DNA of 64,000 nucleotides from CAVRAW01 sp963716135 (GTDB lineage: Bacteria > Planctomycetota > Planctomycetia > Pirellulales > JADZDJ01): contig OY970289.1 in the NCBI GenBank assembly GCA_963716135.1, positions 1,674,001-1,738,000 of the forward strand, given 5' to 3'. The position numbers were made by a program, and so were the translations under genes. A model generated the notes under the pieces. That model was not told the origin of the DNA, did not search any database, and was given only the letters and a program-made list of their open reading frames with translations. How positions within the stretch are numbered: the first letter of the stretch is position 1; every line of letters starts with the position of its first letter. This document shows, piece by piece, positions 17,622 to 26,771 of the stretch.

Positions 17622-18332
17622 TCACACGACAACTTGCAGCTTGGGGAACTTCCACCGGAGTTTTGTGCGGGCGAACCAGCCGACTTGGGCTTTGCGCAGG
17701 CCGAGCCAGGCCAACGTAGGCAAACGGTTCAGGACATAGAGTCCGGCGCCGGTGATCCGGGTCTCCGAAAGATCGAGCTTGTGCAGGTTGGAGAAGGCGG
17801 CAATGAATTGCAGTCCGGAATCGGTGACGGCACTGCCGGAGAGATTCAGCGACTTGAGCGATGTGAGCGCCGAGCGGTGCGAGCCCAGCCAGGAAAGGGT
17901 GTTGTCGTCGACGTTGGGGCCCGTCAAATCGATGGCGGTAACTTTTTCGGCGACGGTTGAAAAATCATCACCGAACGATCGGCGCAGCCAGTCGACGCCT
18001 TCGGTGTGCACCTTGCCGCCTCGCTTCTGGATTTCGGCCACCAGGGCGTCTTGCTCCACATATTTTTCCACCCAGTTGCTGAGCCATTGGATGCGGCTGG
18101 CGCGGAATTTGGCCCACTCGGTGGCCCGTTCGTAAGCATCTTGCAGTTTGCGGAATTCGGCCGGATCGCCGCCGACGTCGGGATGCGCCGTTTTAACTTT
18201 TGCCAGGTACGCCTGATGCACGTCTTCCACCGTGACCGGCGGAATCAGCCCCAGCGTGTGCAAAAATTCCGGGCGACTGTCCTGAGCTTTCGGATCTGCA
18301 TGCTGGCCGGCGCGTGGACTGTCGCCTGACAT
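17622..18332 (-). CDS. J-domain protein fused to leucine-rich repeats
   Basis: 236 aa. After a polar leader, a compact J-domain-like segment (about residues 20-75) contains the diagnostic HPD at 50-52 (KTAHPDVGGDPAEFRKLQDAY). A linker leads to leucine-rich repeats from about residue 135 (LKSLNLSGSAVTDSGLQFI, NLHKLDLSETRITGAGLYVL, TLAWLGLRKAQV). J-domains stimulate Hsp70 ATPase; LRRs bind proteins. It starts five bases after pntB, so it is probably cotranscribed with the transhydrogenase genes. The start ATG is supported by the J-domain position. The client is unknown. Confidence 0.85.
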   Translation of the reverse strand: MSGDSPRAGQHADPKAQDSRPEFLHTLGLIPPVTVEDVHQAYLAKVKTAHPDVGGDPAEFRKLQDAYERATEWAKFRASRIQWLSNWVEKYVEQDALVAEIQKRGGKVHTEGVDWLRRSFGDDFSTVAEKVTAIDLTGPNVDDNTLSWLGSHRSALTSLKSLNLSGSAVTDSGLQFIAAFSNLHKLDLSETRITGAGLYVLNRLPTLAWLGLRKAQVGWFARTKLRWKFPKLQVVV

Positions 18333-18337
18333 GAGAA

Positions 18338-19738
18338 TTAATGTCCGCCGTTGTGCGCCAGTTGCTTCACCAATTCGCCCACGACGGCCTTGGCATCGCC
18401 GAAGAGCATGAACGTATTGTCTTTGAAGTACAACTCGTTGTCGATGCCCGCGAAGCCAGGGTTCTTGCTGCGCTTGATGGCGAAGCAGGTTTTGGCTTTG
18501 TCGGCGTCGATGATGGGCATGCCGTAGATGGGGGTGGATTTGTCGTAGCGGGCCGCCGGGTTCACCACGTCGTTGGCGCCCACGACCAGGGCCACGTCGC
18601 ACTGCGGCATTTCGGGATTGATTTCGTCCATCTCCACCAGATCGCCGTAGGGGATGTCGGCCTCGGCCAACAGCACGTTCATGTGGCCGGGCATGCGGCC
18701 CGCGACGGGATGGATGGCGAACTTCACGCTGATGCCGCGCTTGGTGAGCTGGTCGTAAAGTTCGCGGATGCGGTGCTGGGCCTGGGCGACCGCCATGCCG
18801 TAGCCGGGGATGATGACGACCAGCGAGGCCTGCTCAAGAATCTGGGCTGCGCCTTCGATGGTTTCTTCCTTGTAGGCCTTGTCGGAGATTTGCGCGGTGC
18901 TGGCCTGCACCTGGCCAAAGGCCCCGAACAGCACGTTCAAGAACGATCGGTTCATGGCGCGGCACATGATGATCGAGAGGATCAAGCCGCTGGAGCCGTC
19001 CAGCGCGCCGGCGGTGATCAGCAGTTTGTTGCCTAATACGAAACCCATCGCCACGGCGGACAGACCGGCGTAGGCGTTCAAGATCGAAATCACGGTGGGC
19101 ATATCGGCGCCGCCGATGGGAATGATTAATAGCACGCCGAAGGCCAACGACATCAGCACGATCAGATGGAAGGCCACGGCGGCCCAGAAACCCGTGGGAT
19201 GCATCACTACGAGTACTCCCAGCAATAGCGCGGTGAGCAACAAGCCGACGTTGCTGACGTTTTGATAGGCGTACGTGACGGGGCGCTGCGGAATCCAGGA
19301 AACGCCTTGCAGTTTGCCGGTGGCCATCAAGCTGCCGGTGAACGTGAGGAAGCCGAGGATCACTTCGGCGACCAGGGCGATGATCGTCAGTTTGGGCACA
19401 TCGGCCGAGACGCTGGGGAGCATGTAGTATTCGGCCAGGCCGACAAGCCCCGCCGCCAATCCGCCGAAGGCGTGGGATAGCGCGGTTCGCTGCGGAACGG
19501 CGGTGAGCGGCACGCGCGACAGGGGATAACCCAGCGCACAACCAGCTACAATCGCGCCAATAATCCACATGTGATACGAAAGACCGCTGCAGAACCACGT
19601 GGCCAACACCGCCAACAGCATGCCGCCGGCGCCGGCGAATACGGCGCGGCGGGCGGTCTTCGGGGTGTTCATCCAATGCAGGGAGAAGATGAACAGCCCG
19701 GTGGCGACCAGGTAAGACAGTTGCTTGATGGCTTCCAT
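18338..19738 (-). CDS. pntB: NAD(P) transhydrogenase subunit beta
   Basis: 466 aa, close to the E. coli PntB length. About eight or nine N-terminal membrane helices form the proton channel half; the C-terminal NADP-binding domain III shows VVIIPGYGMAVAQAQH, HPVAGRMPGHMNVLLAEA and DVALVVGANDVVNPAA. It couples proton re-entry to NADPH formation from NADH. The start overlaps the last base of the preceding pntAB stop codon (both at 19738), which indicates translational coupling. Confidence 0.97.
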   Translation of the reverse strand: MEAIKQLSYLVATGLFIFSLHWMNTPKTARRAVFAGAGGMLLAVLATWFCSGLSYHMWIIGAIVAGCALGYPLSRVPLTAVPQRTALSHAFGGLAAGLVGLAEYYMLPSVSADVPKLTIIALVAEVILGFLTFTGSLMATGKLQGVSWIPQRPVTYAYQNVSNVGLLLTALLLGVLVVMHPTGFWAAVAFHLIVLMSLAFGVLLIIPIGGADMPTVISILNAYAGLSAVAMGFVLGNKLLITAGALDGSSGLILSIIMCRAMNRSFLNVLFGAFGQVQASTAQISDKAYKEETIEGAAQILEQASLVVIIPGYGMAVAQAQHRIRELYDQLTKRGISVKFAIHPVAGRMPGHMNVLLAEADIPYGDLVEMDEINPEMPQCDVALVVGANDVVNPAARYDKSTPIYGMPIIDADKAKTCFAIKRSKNPGFAGIDNELYFKDNTFMLFGDAKAVVGELVKQLAHNGGH

Positions 19739-20253
19739 CAGCGCTGCCCTCCCTGGCCAGGCGACTTGAACATCTTCAGCATGCGGTCGGTAATCAAGAA
19801 ACCGCTGACGATGTTGGTCATCGAAGCGAATAGCGCCACGGCACCCAGGATGCGAATGCCCAGGGGATGATGCGGGTCGCCGGTCACGATGATCGAACCG
19901 ACCACGGCGATGGCCGAGATGGCGTTGGTCAGCGACATCAGCGGCGTGTGCAAGAGCCGCGAGACACGCAGGATTACGCCCAAGCCGATAAACGTGGCCA
20001 GCATGAACACGTACAACAGCGAGGTGTAGTCGATCAGCGGTTCATTTGCGCCCGGGGCGATTTCGCCGGCCGCTGGCACGAGCTCCGGTTGCGCCGTGGA
20101 GGGGGGCGGCGTCGGCTGGGTCGCCGGTTCCAGCGCGGATGCCGTCGATGGAGCATCGGCCGTTGCTGGCTCTTGAGGCTGCGCCTGCGCAGTCGCGAGC
20201 ATCGCCCACAGGATCAGCCAGCTTAGGACGGCGATGAACTTGCGTTGGGGCAT
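19738..20253 (-). CDS. pntAB: NAD(P) transhydrogenase alpha subunit, membrane part
   Basis: 171 aa. The C-terminal 95 residues are the three-helix domain II part found in split PntA systems (LLYVFMLATFIGLGVILRVS, LMSLTNAISAIAVVGSIIVTG in two pieces, LGAVALFASMTNIVSGFLIT). Unusually, it is preceded by what looks like a cleavable signal peptide ending TAQAQ (residues 1-24) and a 45-residue Pro/Ala/Thr linker. It sits between pntA and pntB in the expected order. Confidence 0.92.
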   Translation of the reverse strand: MPQRKFIAVLSWLILWAMLATAQAQPQEPATADAPSTASALEPATQPTPPPSTAQPELVPAAGEIAPGANEPLIDYTSLLYVFMLATFIGLGVILRVSRLLHTPLMSLTNAISAIAVVGSIIVTGDPHHPLGIRILGAVALFASMTNIVSGFLITDRMLKMFKSPGQGGQR

Positions 20254-20280
20254 GAATGGATTCCTCGAAGCGACTTTCGT

Positions 20281-21445
20281 TTATGGCGCCGGCGACATTC
20301 CCAACAGTTCGCGAATGCGCGGTTGCACCACTTCGCCGTCGCGGCAGAGCAAAGTTTCGCGGGTGATTTCGTCGTTGGCATCGACTTTGTTCGGCAGGCC
20401 CAGATCGACCAGATGCTGCAGAAACGTCACGACGTTTTTGGCGAACATCTGACTGGCGTGATACGGGACCTCGGAAGGCAAGTTGGCCGGGCCGAGGATG
20501 GTCACGCCGCCATCGGTTACGACGGTTTCGCCGGGCCTGGTGAGTTCGCAGTTGCCGCCGCGCTCGGCGGCCAAATCGACGATGACCGAGCCGGGCTGCA
20601 TGCGATGGACCATTTCGGCGGTGACCAGGATCGGCGCTTTTTTTCCAGGGATGGCGGCAGTGGTGATGACGGCGTCGCTTTCGGCGACGACTTTGGTCAG
20701 GGCTTCGCGCTGCTTTTGGTACGCTTCTTCATCGAGCGCTTTGGCGTAACCGCCGGCGCCTTCGGCTTTGGACGATTCGACTGCCGATTCGACGAACTTC
20801 GCGCCCAGGCTTTGCACTTGTTCTTTCACGGCGCTTCGGACGTCGGTCGCCGACACTTGTGCCCCCAAACGTCTGGCGCTGGCGATGGCCTGCAATCCGG
20901 CGACGCCGGCGCCCATCACAAACACCTTGGCCGGAGTAATCGTGCCGGCGGCGGTGGTCATCATGGGGAACATTTTCGGCAGCGCCGTGGCCGCCAACAA
21001 AACCGCGCGATAGCCGGCCACCGTCGCCATGCTCGAAAGCACGTCCATGCTTTGGGCGCGGGTGATGCGGGGCATCAGTTCCAGGGAGAACGCGGTGGCG
21101 CCGTGCGCGGCGAAGTCTGCGCACGAAATTCGGCTGCGCAAGAGGCTCGCACATCGCGATCAGGATTTTGGATTGATCGAAGTGCGCCAATTCGTCACGC
21201 CCTGCCTCGGGGTTGGCCCCCAAGGCGCGAATGTGCAGCAGCAGATCGGAATCGAACACCGCGTCGCACGGGGCGACCGTTGCGCCTTTGTCGATGTATT
21301 GGGAATCAGGAAAACCTGCGGCTTCGCCGGCGCCGGTTTCGACGACGATCACGTGGCTGGCCTTGAGCAGCGTCGGGACCAGGCTGGGAACCAAGGCCAC
21401 GCGGCGTTCGCCGGGGAAAGTTTCTTTGAGAACGCCGATTTTCAT
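20281..21445 (-). CDS. pntA: NAD(P) transhydrogenase alpha subunit, NAD-binding part (one apparent frameshift)
   Basis: 387 aa after repair, matching the split-type PntAA. N-terminal start MKIGVLKETFPGERRVALVP; NAD domain VFVMGAGVAGLQAIASARRLGA; RSAVKEQVQSLGAKF; QMFAKNVVTFLQHLVDLG. Between PLAQPN and ADFAAHGATAF there is a net +1 shift near 21130-21145. Removing one T from a TTT run gives PNSCADFAAHGATAF, aligned with relatives. A perfect palindrome lies about 40 bases upstream. First gene of a four-gene minus-strand operon (pntA, pntAB, pntB, J-LRR). Confidence 0.94.
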
Positions 21446-21482
21446 GGAGCGGTAAGCGGTGGGCAGGATGCGATGCAGAGAG

Positions 21483-21502
21483 CCGGCGTGTCCTCACGCC
21501 GG
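21483..21502. repeat. Perfect palindrome upstream of pntA
   Basis: An 8-bp perfect stem (21483-21490 with 21495-21502) with a TCCT loop, followed by a short A-run. It lies in the divergent gap between pntA and the DUF1559 gene, 37 bases from the pntA ATG. A leader hairpin or another dispersed palindrome family are both possible. Confidence 0.7.
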
Positions 21503-21725
21503 AAACCTGGCTAAAAAACGATACCATTATTTCCGTGAATCGCACGCGGATTTTGCCATATTCGCGGCCGGTTCGAAAGCGTCTGGATGCCTGAAAATTG
21601 CCGGATTTTTGGGTCGTGGGGTTCGCTAATTGACTTTTGCGCATCGCTCGCCACACACTAAGGCGTATTCGCATCGCCTCGGGCAGATGTTTCTCTCTGA
21701 ACATACCGGTAGTGGAGGCCGCAAG

Positions 21726-22548
21726 ATGTTGCGCAAAACGCTGGTGGCGCTGTGCTCGCTCGTTTGTGTTTCATGGCTGGCGGCGATGGGAGCAGATCCG
21801 TCGAATACTCCGGCGACGAAAGGCAACCGCACCCCGCCGGTTCGACCCCCGGCGTACAAGCCGGAACCTCCCGAGAAGCCCCCGGTTGATCCAATCGTGC
21901 AGGCCAACATGAAGCGCGGCCAGGCGAGCAATCATCTGAAAGAGCTTGCGATGGCGATCATGATGGACGAGTCGACGAACAACCACCTGACGCAGCGGGC
22001 AATTTTCGACAAAGACGGCAAGCCGCTGTTGAGTTGGCGCGTGCGGATGTTGCCTTATCTCGAAGGGGCGGCCCTGTACGAGCAATTTCATCTCGATGAG
22101 CCCTGGGACAGCGAGAACAACAAAAAGCTGATCGAAAAAATGCCGGAGGTGTTTAAGGATCCGCAAATTGAAACGAAGGCAGGAATGACCGTCTTTCAGG
22201 CGGCGGTTGGGCCGGGAGCAGCCTTCGAGGGGGACAAAGTGCTCAAGTACTCCGACTTCACGGACGGCACGAATAACACGATTGCGGTCGTGGAAACGGC
22301 GGCCGACCGAGCAGTCCCCTGGACCAAGCCGGCCGATTGGGAATTCGATCCAAAGAATCTCACCAAAGGTTTGGCCGCCCTGGAACCGAACAGCCGGTTC
22401 CTGGCGCTGTACGTGGATGGCCACGTGGACGCCGTGCCCACGATTGGAAACACGAACTTACTGAAGGCCTGGTTTACGCTGCGCCGGCGGCGACAACGAT
22501 GACAAGGGAAAGCTGCGCGACAAACTGAATGCCACGAAATCAAAATAG
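21726..22548 (+). CDS. DUF1559-type secreted protein (one apparent frameshift at the end)
   Basis: About 273 aa after repair. Signal peptide at residues 1-20 (LVALCSLVCVSWLAAM), a Pro-rich stretch, then the DUF1559 C-terminal module: NHLKELAMAI, LLSWRVRMLPYLEGAALY, EQFHLDEPWDSENNKKLI, TDGTNNTIAVVETA. The ORF as given stops at 22502. Dropping the T at 22480 restores a TRAGGD ending, as in the next gene's TRNGGE, and moves the stop to 22546-22548, right before the next gene's ribosome-binding site. GGAGG precedes ATG 21726. Function unknown; DUF1559 families are greatly expanded in planctomycetes. Confidence 0.82.
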
Positions 22549-22559
22549 GAGATTCCATC

Positions 22560-24209
22560 ATGCGGCACCGTTTTCTTCTGGTTCTTTGGATGTCGGCGCT
22601 GATCTTCTCGCCGGCACTGGTGGCGGGGGCGGAATCCTCGGCCGGCAAACCGCTCGATCTGACTTTCGTTCCAAACGACGCAGTGGCGGCCGTCGTTGCC
22701 CATCCGCGGCGGATGCTGACCGGCCCTCAGGCGGAAATGTACCCGACCGAGGTGATTTCGGCGGCGACGAAGAAGCAGGCGGGGTTCGACCCGCTGGAGA
22801 TCGAACAGGGGATGATGGTGATCGGTCTGCCCGATCCGAAGGTCACGACCGGCTCTCGCGACCCGCGGGGCGGATTTGTGCTGTGGTTTTCCAATCCGAT
22901 TGAGATGGCCGACGTGGCGGCGAAAATTGTGCCCCGCGGATCGGACGCCGATGTGGAAGGACGGAAGGCGCGCATCAGCGAGAATTCCGGCCAGTTTTCC
23001 TGCGCCTTCGCCGACGATCACACGCTCGTGATTGCGCCGGAGAGCGGCCTGCGATGGATGCTTTCGGCCAAGCAAGGCGACGGCGGTTTACGGAAGCTGC
23101 TGTCCGCGGCCAATGATTCGCCCGACGTGGCGGCCTACCTGGTCATGGGGCCGCTGCGCCCGCTGTTGGCGCCGGCGATGGCCCAGGCGGCCGGTCAACT
23201 GCCGCCGCCGCTGGCAGGGCTGACCAAAGTTCCCGACCTGATGGACACACTAACGGCGGAGGCAAGCCAGAACGAACAGGGTTTGCTCCATTTGCAGGTG
23301 ACCGCCACTTCGCCGGATGAAAAGGCGGCCGAGGAATTGGAGGGTCTGCTGAAGCAATCGCTGGAAATTGCCAGGAACATGTTCCTGGCTCAAATGAGCA
23401 GTTCGTTGGCGCGCGCTCCGGATCAGGATCCGGAGGTATCGGGCGCGATGATGCACTATCTGAAGCGATTGAGCGATAAAGTGGCGGCCACGTTGAAACC
23501 GGAGCGGCAGGGGAATCAGGTGATCATGAAGGTGGAAACAACGGCCGGGCCGGCGGCCGTCGCGGTGCTGACGAGCTTGTTGTTGCCCGCCGTGCAAGCG
23601 GCGCGCGAGGCGGCGCAGCGCGCAAGTTCGGCGAACAACCTCAAGCAGACCGGCCTGGCGATCTTGAACTATGAATCCGCCAACAAGCAATTGCCGGCGC
23701 AAGCCAAATACAATGCCGAGGGGAAGCCGCTGTTGAGTTGGCGCGTGCTTGTCTTGCCTTATCAGGATGAAATAGAGCTGTACAAGCAGTTCCATTTGGA
23801 TGAGCCCTGGGACAGCGAACACAACAAGACGCTCATCGACAAAATGCCGGCGGTCTACCGGCATCCCAAATTGAATGATCCGAGCAAAACGGTGTACCAG
23901 GCGGTGGTGGGCAAGGGGTGCGCCTTCGAAGGGAAAAAGGGCCTGAAGCTCAGCAGTTTCACCGATGGAACCTCGAACACGATTCTGGTCGTGGAGGTCG
24001 CGCCCGATAAAGCCGTGCCTTGGACCAAGCCTGAAGATTGGGAAATGAATCCGAACGACCCGCTGGCCGGGCTTGGGGGCGCTTTCGGCGGCGGCATTTT
24101 CAACGCGTTGTTTTGCGACGGTCACGTGCAGGCGTTTACCAATGCAATTGACCCCACGGCGTTCAAGGCCTTTTGCACCCGTAACGGCGGCGAAAGGATC
24201 CATCCGTAA
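22560..24209 (+). CDS. DUF1559-type secreted protein with extra N-terminal domain
   Basis: 549 aa. Signal peptide (residues 1-24, ending VAGAE). Residues 30-330 form an unnamed domain that relatives use ahead of DUF1559. The DUF1559 module follows (LLLPAVQAAREAAQRASSAN near 345, LLSWRVLVLPYQDEIELYKQ, FHLDEPWDSEHNK, TDGTSNTILVVEVAPDKAVP, FCDGHVQAF). The last 200 residues are clearly paralogous to the preceding gene, so the pair arose by tandem duplication with domain gain or loss. No pilin-type N-terminus. Role unknown, probably extracytoplasmic. Confidence 0.88.
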   Translation: MRHRFLLVLWMSALIFSPALVAGAESSAGKPLDLTFVPNDAVAAVVAHPRRMLTGPQAEMYPTEVISAATKKQAGFDPLEIEQGMMVIGLPDPKVTTGSRDPRGGFVLWFSNPIEMADVAAKIVPRGSDADVEGRKARISENSGQFSCAFADDHTLVIAPESGLRWMLSAKQGDGGLRKLLSAANDSPDVAAYLVMGPLRPLLAPAMAQAAGQLPPPLAGLTKVPDLMDTLTAEASQNEQGLLHLQVTATSPDEKAAEELEGLLKQSLEIARNMFLAQMSSSLARAPDQDPEVSGAMMHYLKRLSDKVAATLKPERQGNQVIMKVETTAGPAAVAVLTSLLLPAVQAAREAAQRASSANNLKQTGLAILNYESANKQLPAQAKYNAEGKPLLSWRVLVLPYQDEIELYKQFHLDEPWDSEHNKTLIDKMPAVYRHPKLNDPSKTVYQAVVGKGCAFEGKKGLKLSSFTDGTSNTILVVEVAPDKAVPWTKPEDWEMNPNDPLAGLGGAFGGGIFNALFCDGHVQAFTNAIDPTAFKAFCTRNGGERIHP

Positions 24210-24369
24210 TTCAGCGTGCGATCCATGTTTGGAGGCGAAACGAGGCCGCTTTCCCGCCCTTGAAGGGGTGGCGAAAAGCGGATAAACTCGTGGTTTGCGC
24301 TTTTTCAGGATGATCCCTTCTGGGGCCAAAATCGTGCCTGCGACAAAGATTAGATCGACGCGAAGCTAC

Positions 24370-24879
24370 ATGGCCAAACCTGGCGAGGTGCAGGCCAGGT
24401 GGTTGCTGGTCGATGCTACCGACAAGGTGGTTGGCCGGTTGGCCAGCCAGATTGCCATGGTGCTGATGGGCAAGCACAGGCCCACGTACACGCCGCACGT
24501 CGTTTGCGGTGATTTCGTGGTGGTCGTGAACGCCGAAAAGATCAAGTACACGGGCAAGAAATGGGACCAGAAAGAATACCGCTGGTACACCGGATATCAC
24601 GGGTTGATGACGGAAACGGCGGGACATCGGCGCGATCGGCGGCCGGAGCTGATTATCACCGAAGCGGTGCGGCGGATGCTTCCCAAGAACAAACTCGGAG
24701 TGCGGATGTTGGAACGACTGAAAGTGTATGCCGGCGACAAGCATCCCCATCAGGCACAGCCCGTGGAACCCGCGGAGTTGGGATCGCGACAACCATCGAC
24801 CGCATCGGCGGCTGCAGCGGCCAAACCACCCAAGGCCAAGGCGAGCAAGCCGGCCAAGTCAGAGAAAAAAGAGAGTTAA
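24370..24879 (+). CDS. rplM: 50S ribosomal protein L13
   Basis: Core motifs: WLLVDATDKVVGRLASQIA, MGKHRPTYTPHVVCGDF, KYTGKKWDQKEY, MLPKNKLGVRMLERLKVYAG. The usual family length is about 145; this one is 169 aa because of an Ala/Lys/Pro-rich C-terminal tail from about residue 140. The start is uncertain: an in-frame GTG at 24334 would add 12 residues and better match relatives that begin a few residues before the AKP motif. Directly upstream of rpsI, the canonical pair. Confidence 0.95.
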   Translation: MAKPGEVQARWLLVDATDKVVGRLASQIAMVLMGKHRPTYTPHVVCGDFVVVVNAEKIKYTGKKWDQKEYRWYTGYHGLMTETAGHRRDRRPELIITEAVRRMLPKNKLGVRMLERLKVYAGDKHPHQAQPVEPAELGSRQPSTASAAAAAKPPKAKASKPAKSEKKES

Positions 24880-24885
24880 GAAACC

Positions 24886-25299
24886 ATGTCCACAGCCGCC
24901 CCAGCGAAAACCGGCGATTACACCCTGGCCACCGGACGCCGCAAGACCGCCGTCGCGCGGGTTCGCATCAAGGCCGGCAGCGGCAAGATCACGATCAACG
25001 GCCGCACCGCGGAAGATTATTTCCCGGCCGAGAAGGATCGTTTCCACGTGTTCGATGCCCTGAATCAAACGGGCAAGCTCGCCACGGTGGATGTGACAAT
25101 CGCCGTCAAAGGTGGCGGACCTGCCGGACAGGCCGGCGCTTGCAAGTTGGGCATCGCCCGGGCGCTGAAAGCGTTCGACACCGAGCTGGACGACATGCTG
25201 CGTCACTCGGGGCTATTAACCCGGGACGGCCGCATGAAAGAGCGCAAGAAATACGGCTTGCGTGGCGCCCGGCGTGGCACGCAGTTCTCGAAGCGCTAA
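24886..25299 (+). CDS. rpsI: 30S ribosomal protein S9
   Basis: 137 aa. TLATGRRKTAVARVRIKAG, INGRTAEDYFP, GGGPAGQAGACKLGIARAL, and the universal basic tail RKKYGLRGARRGTQFSKR that contacts the P-site tRNA. Six bases after rplM, same transcript. Confidence 0.98.
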   Translation: MSTAAPAKTGDYTLATGRRKTAVARVRIKAGSGKITINGRTAEDYFPAEKDRFHVFDALNQTGKLATVDVTIAVKGGGPAGQAGACKLGIARALKAFDTELDDMLRHSGLLTRDGRMKERKKYGLRGARRGTQFSKR

Positions 25300-25347
25300 A
25301 TTCAGGTTGATCGCTGCCATCTCGTTGCGAAGTCGTGTGCAGCGCAT

Positions 25348-25432
25348 AATGACTAAATGTCTGAAGGCCTAAATGTCTAAATGGGCCTGCATCCCGCTTT
25401 TTTTCATTTAGTCATTCCGTCATTTAGTCATT
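25348..25432. repeat. Inverted AATGACTA octamer array (locus A)
   Basis: The left arm has units AATGACTA, AATGTCTG and AATGTCTA. The right arm repeats the exact reverse complement CATTTAGTCATT twice (25405-25416 and 25421-25432), after a T-run. The first 12 bases of the left arm are fully complementary to either right-arm unit. The array lies between rpsI and the S41 protease, ending eight bases before the latter's ATG. It could form a terminator-like stem. Confidence 0.9.
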
Positions 25433-25439
25433 GTGAATC

Positions 25440-26771
25440 ATGCCTCGCCGTAATCTAATCGTGATTCTAGCGGTTGCCGCGATTTCACTGGCCTGCTATC
25501 AGGCGGCGGATCACAATCGGCTGGGGCGGTCGTTCTCGGAAATTGCCGATTTGATCGAGCGGCGCTACGTGGGGCACGTCGATCGCGATGCACTGTGGAC
25601 GGCGGCGGTGCACGGCATGATCGATGCGCTCAAGGATCCGTATTCGGAATACATCGAACCGAAGGAAGCCGCGGAACTGGAGGGGCAACTCGATCAGCAG
25701 TTTGGCGGCATCGGCGTGGAAGTGGCGCTGGACCCCGAGAGCAAAAAACTGACGGTGATCAGTCCGATTGTCGGTTCGCCGGCATATAAGGCCGGCATTC
25801 TGGCCGGCGACGTGATTACGAAGATCGACGGAGTGGCGACGGCGGACATGAAGTTTCCCGAGTTGGCCCAGCGACTGCGCGGCAAGCCGGGCACGTCGGT
25901 GGAATTGACCATCCAGCGCGCGGGGCAGAGCGAACCGATCGCGCTGCCGCCGATCCACCGGGAACTAATCAAAGTCGATTCAGTGCTGGGGGATCTGCGC
26001 GGCGGCGATGATCGCTGGAACTACATGATCCGGCACAATCCAAATTTTGGATATGTGCGGATTGTGATTTTTGGGGAGCGAACGCCGGATGAGTTGAAAA
26101 CGGCGCTTGAGCAGTTGCGTGCGCAAGACGTGCAAGGCGTGATTCTCGATCTGCGCGACAATCCGGGCGGATTGCTTTCGGCGGCGGTGGGCGTGTGCAA
26201 TTTATTCTTGCCGACCGGCGAGCAAATTGTGACCGTGCGAGGGCGCGACGATCAGATCAAAGCGGAACACAAGGCCGGCAACGGAGAAAAATTCCTCGAC
26301 CTGCCGCTGGCGGTGATTGTGAACGGTTACTCGGCCAGCGCCAGCGAAATCGTGGCGGCATGCCTGCAGGATCATGGCCGCGCGGCCATCATCGGCGAGC
26401 GCACCTGGGGCAAGGGGACCGTTCAAAACATGATTCCGCTGGGCGGCGGACGCGGAATGCTAAAACTCACGACCGCCGATTACTGGCGCCCCAGCGGAAA
26501 GAACATCCAGCGCCCGCGAGACGCGAAGGAAGGGGACGAATGGGGCGTTTCGCCGGCGGCCTCGGACCAGGTGAAGATGAGCAGCGAAGATTGGAAACAA
26601 TGGCGGCTATGGCGGCGTGATCGCGACATCGTTCGACCGCACACGGGCACGCAGCCTGCCGAGTCGGCCGCCGAGGATTTGCAGCACGATTCGCCGCTCG
26701 AGCGGGCGATCGAGTATCTCAAATCTCAAATTAACGGGAACAAGCGGGAGATGGCGTTGAGCGGCTGGTAG
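25440..26771 (+). CDS. ctp: Carboxyl-terminal processing protease (S41 family)
   Basis: 443 aa. N-terminal hydrophobic anchor (residues 6-21), N-terminal helical region, PDZ domain around residues 85-180 (GIGVEVALDPES, GSPAYKAGILAGDVITKIDG), then the S41 catalytic core. The catalytic Ser is in NGYSASASEIVAA and the Lys 25 residues later in ERTWGKGTVQ. It cleaves proteins near their C-termini in the periplasm-like space. Its 3' end overlaps that of folC by 41 bases, convergently. Confidence 0.94.
   Translation: MPRRNLIVILAVAAISLACYQAADHNRLGRSFSEIADLIERRYVGHVDRDALWTAAVHGMIDALKDPYSEYIEPKEAAELEGQLDQQFGGIGVEVALDPESKKLTVISPIVGSPAYKAGILAGDVITKIDGVATADMKFPELAQRLRGKPGTSVELTIQRAGQSEPIALPPIHRELIKVDSVLGDLRGGDDRWNYMIRHNPNFGYVRIVIFGERTPDELKTALEQLRAQDVQGVILDLRDNPGGLLSAAVGVCNLFLPTGEQIVTVRGRDDQIKAEHKAGNGEKFLDLPLAVIVNGYSASASEIVAACLQDHGRAAIIGERTWGKGTVQNMIPLGGGRGMLKLTTADYWRPSGKNIQRPRDAKEGDEWGVSPAASDQVKMSSEDWKQWRLWRRDRDIVRPHTGTQPAESAAEDLQHDSPLERAIEYLKSQINGNKREMALSGW

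Noticed and set aside
20245..21366. 373-codon plus-strand frame opposite pntA
   Set aside because: Antisense of a clear pntA; the composition (Gly, Arg, His and Asp clusters) is that of a shadow frame.
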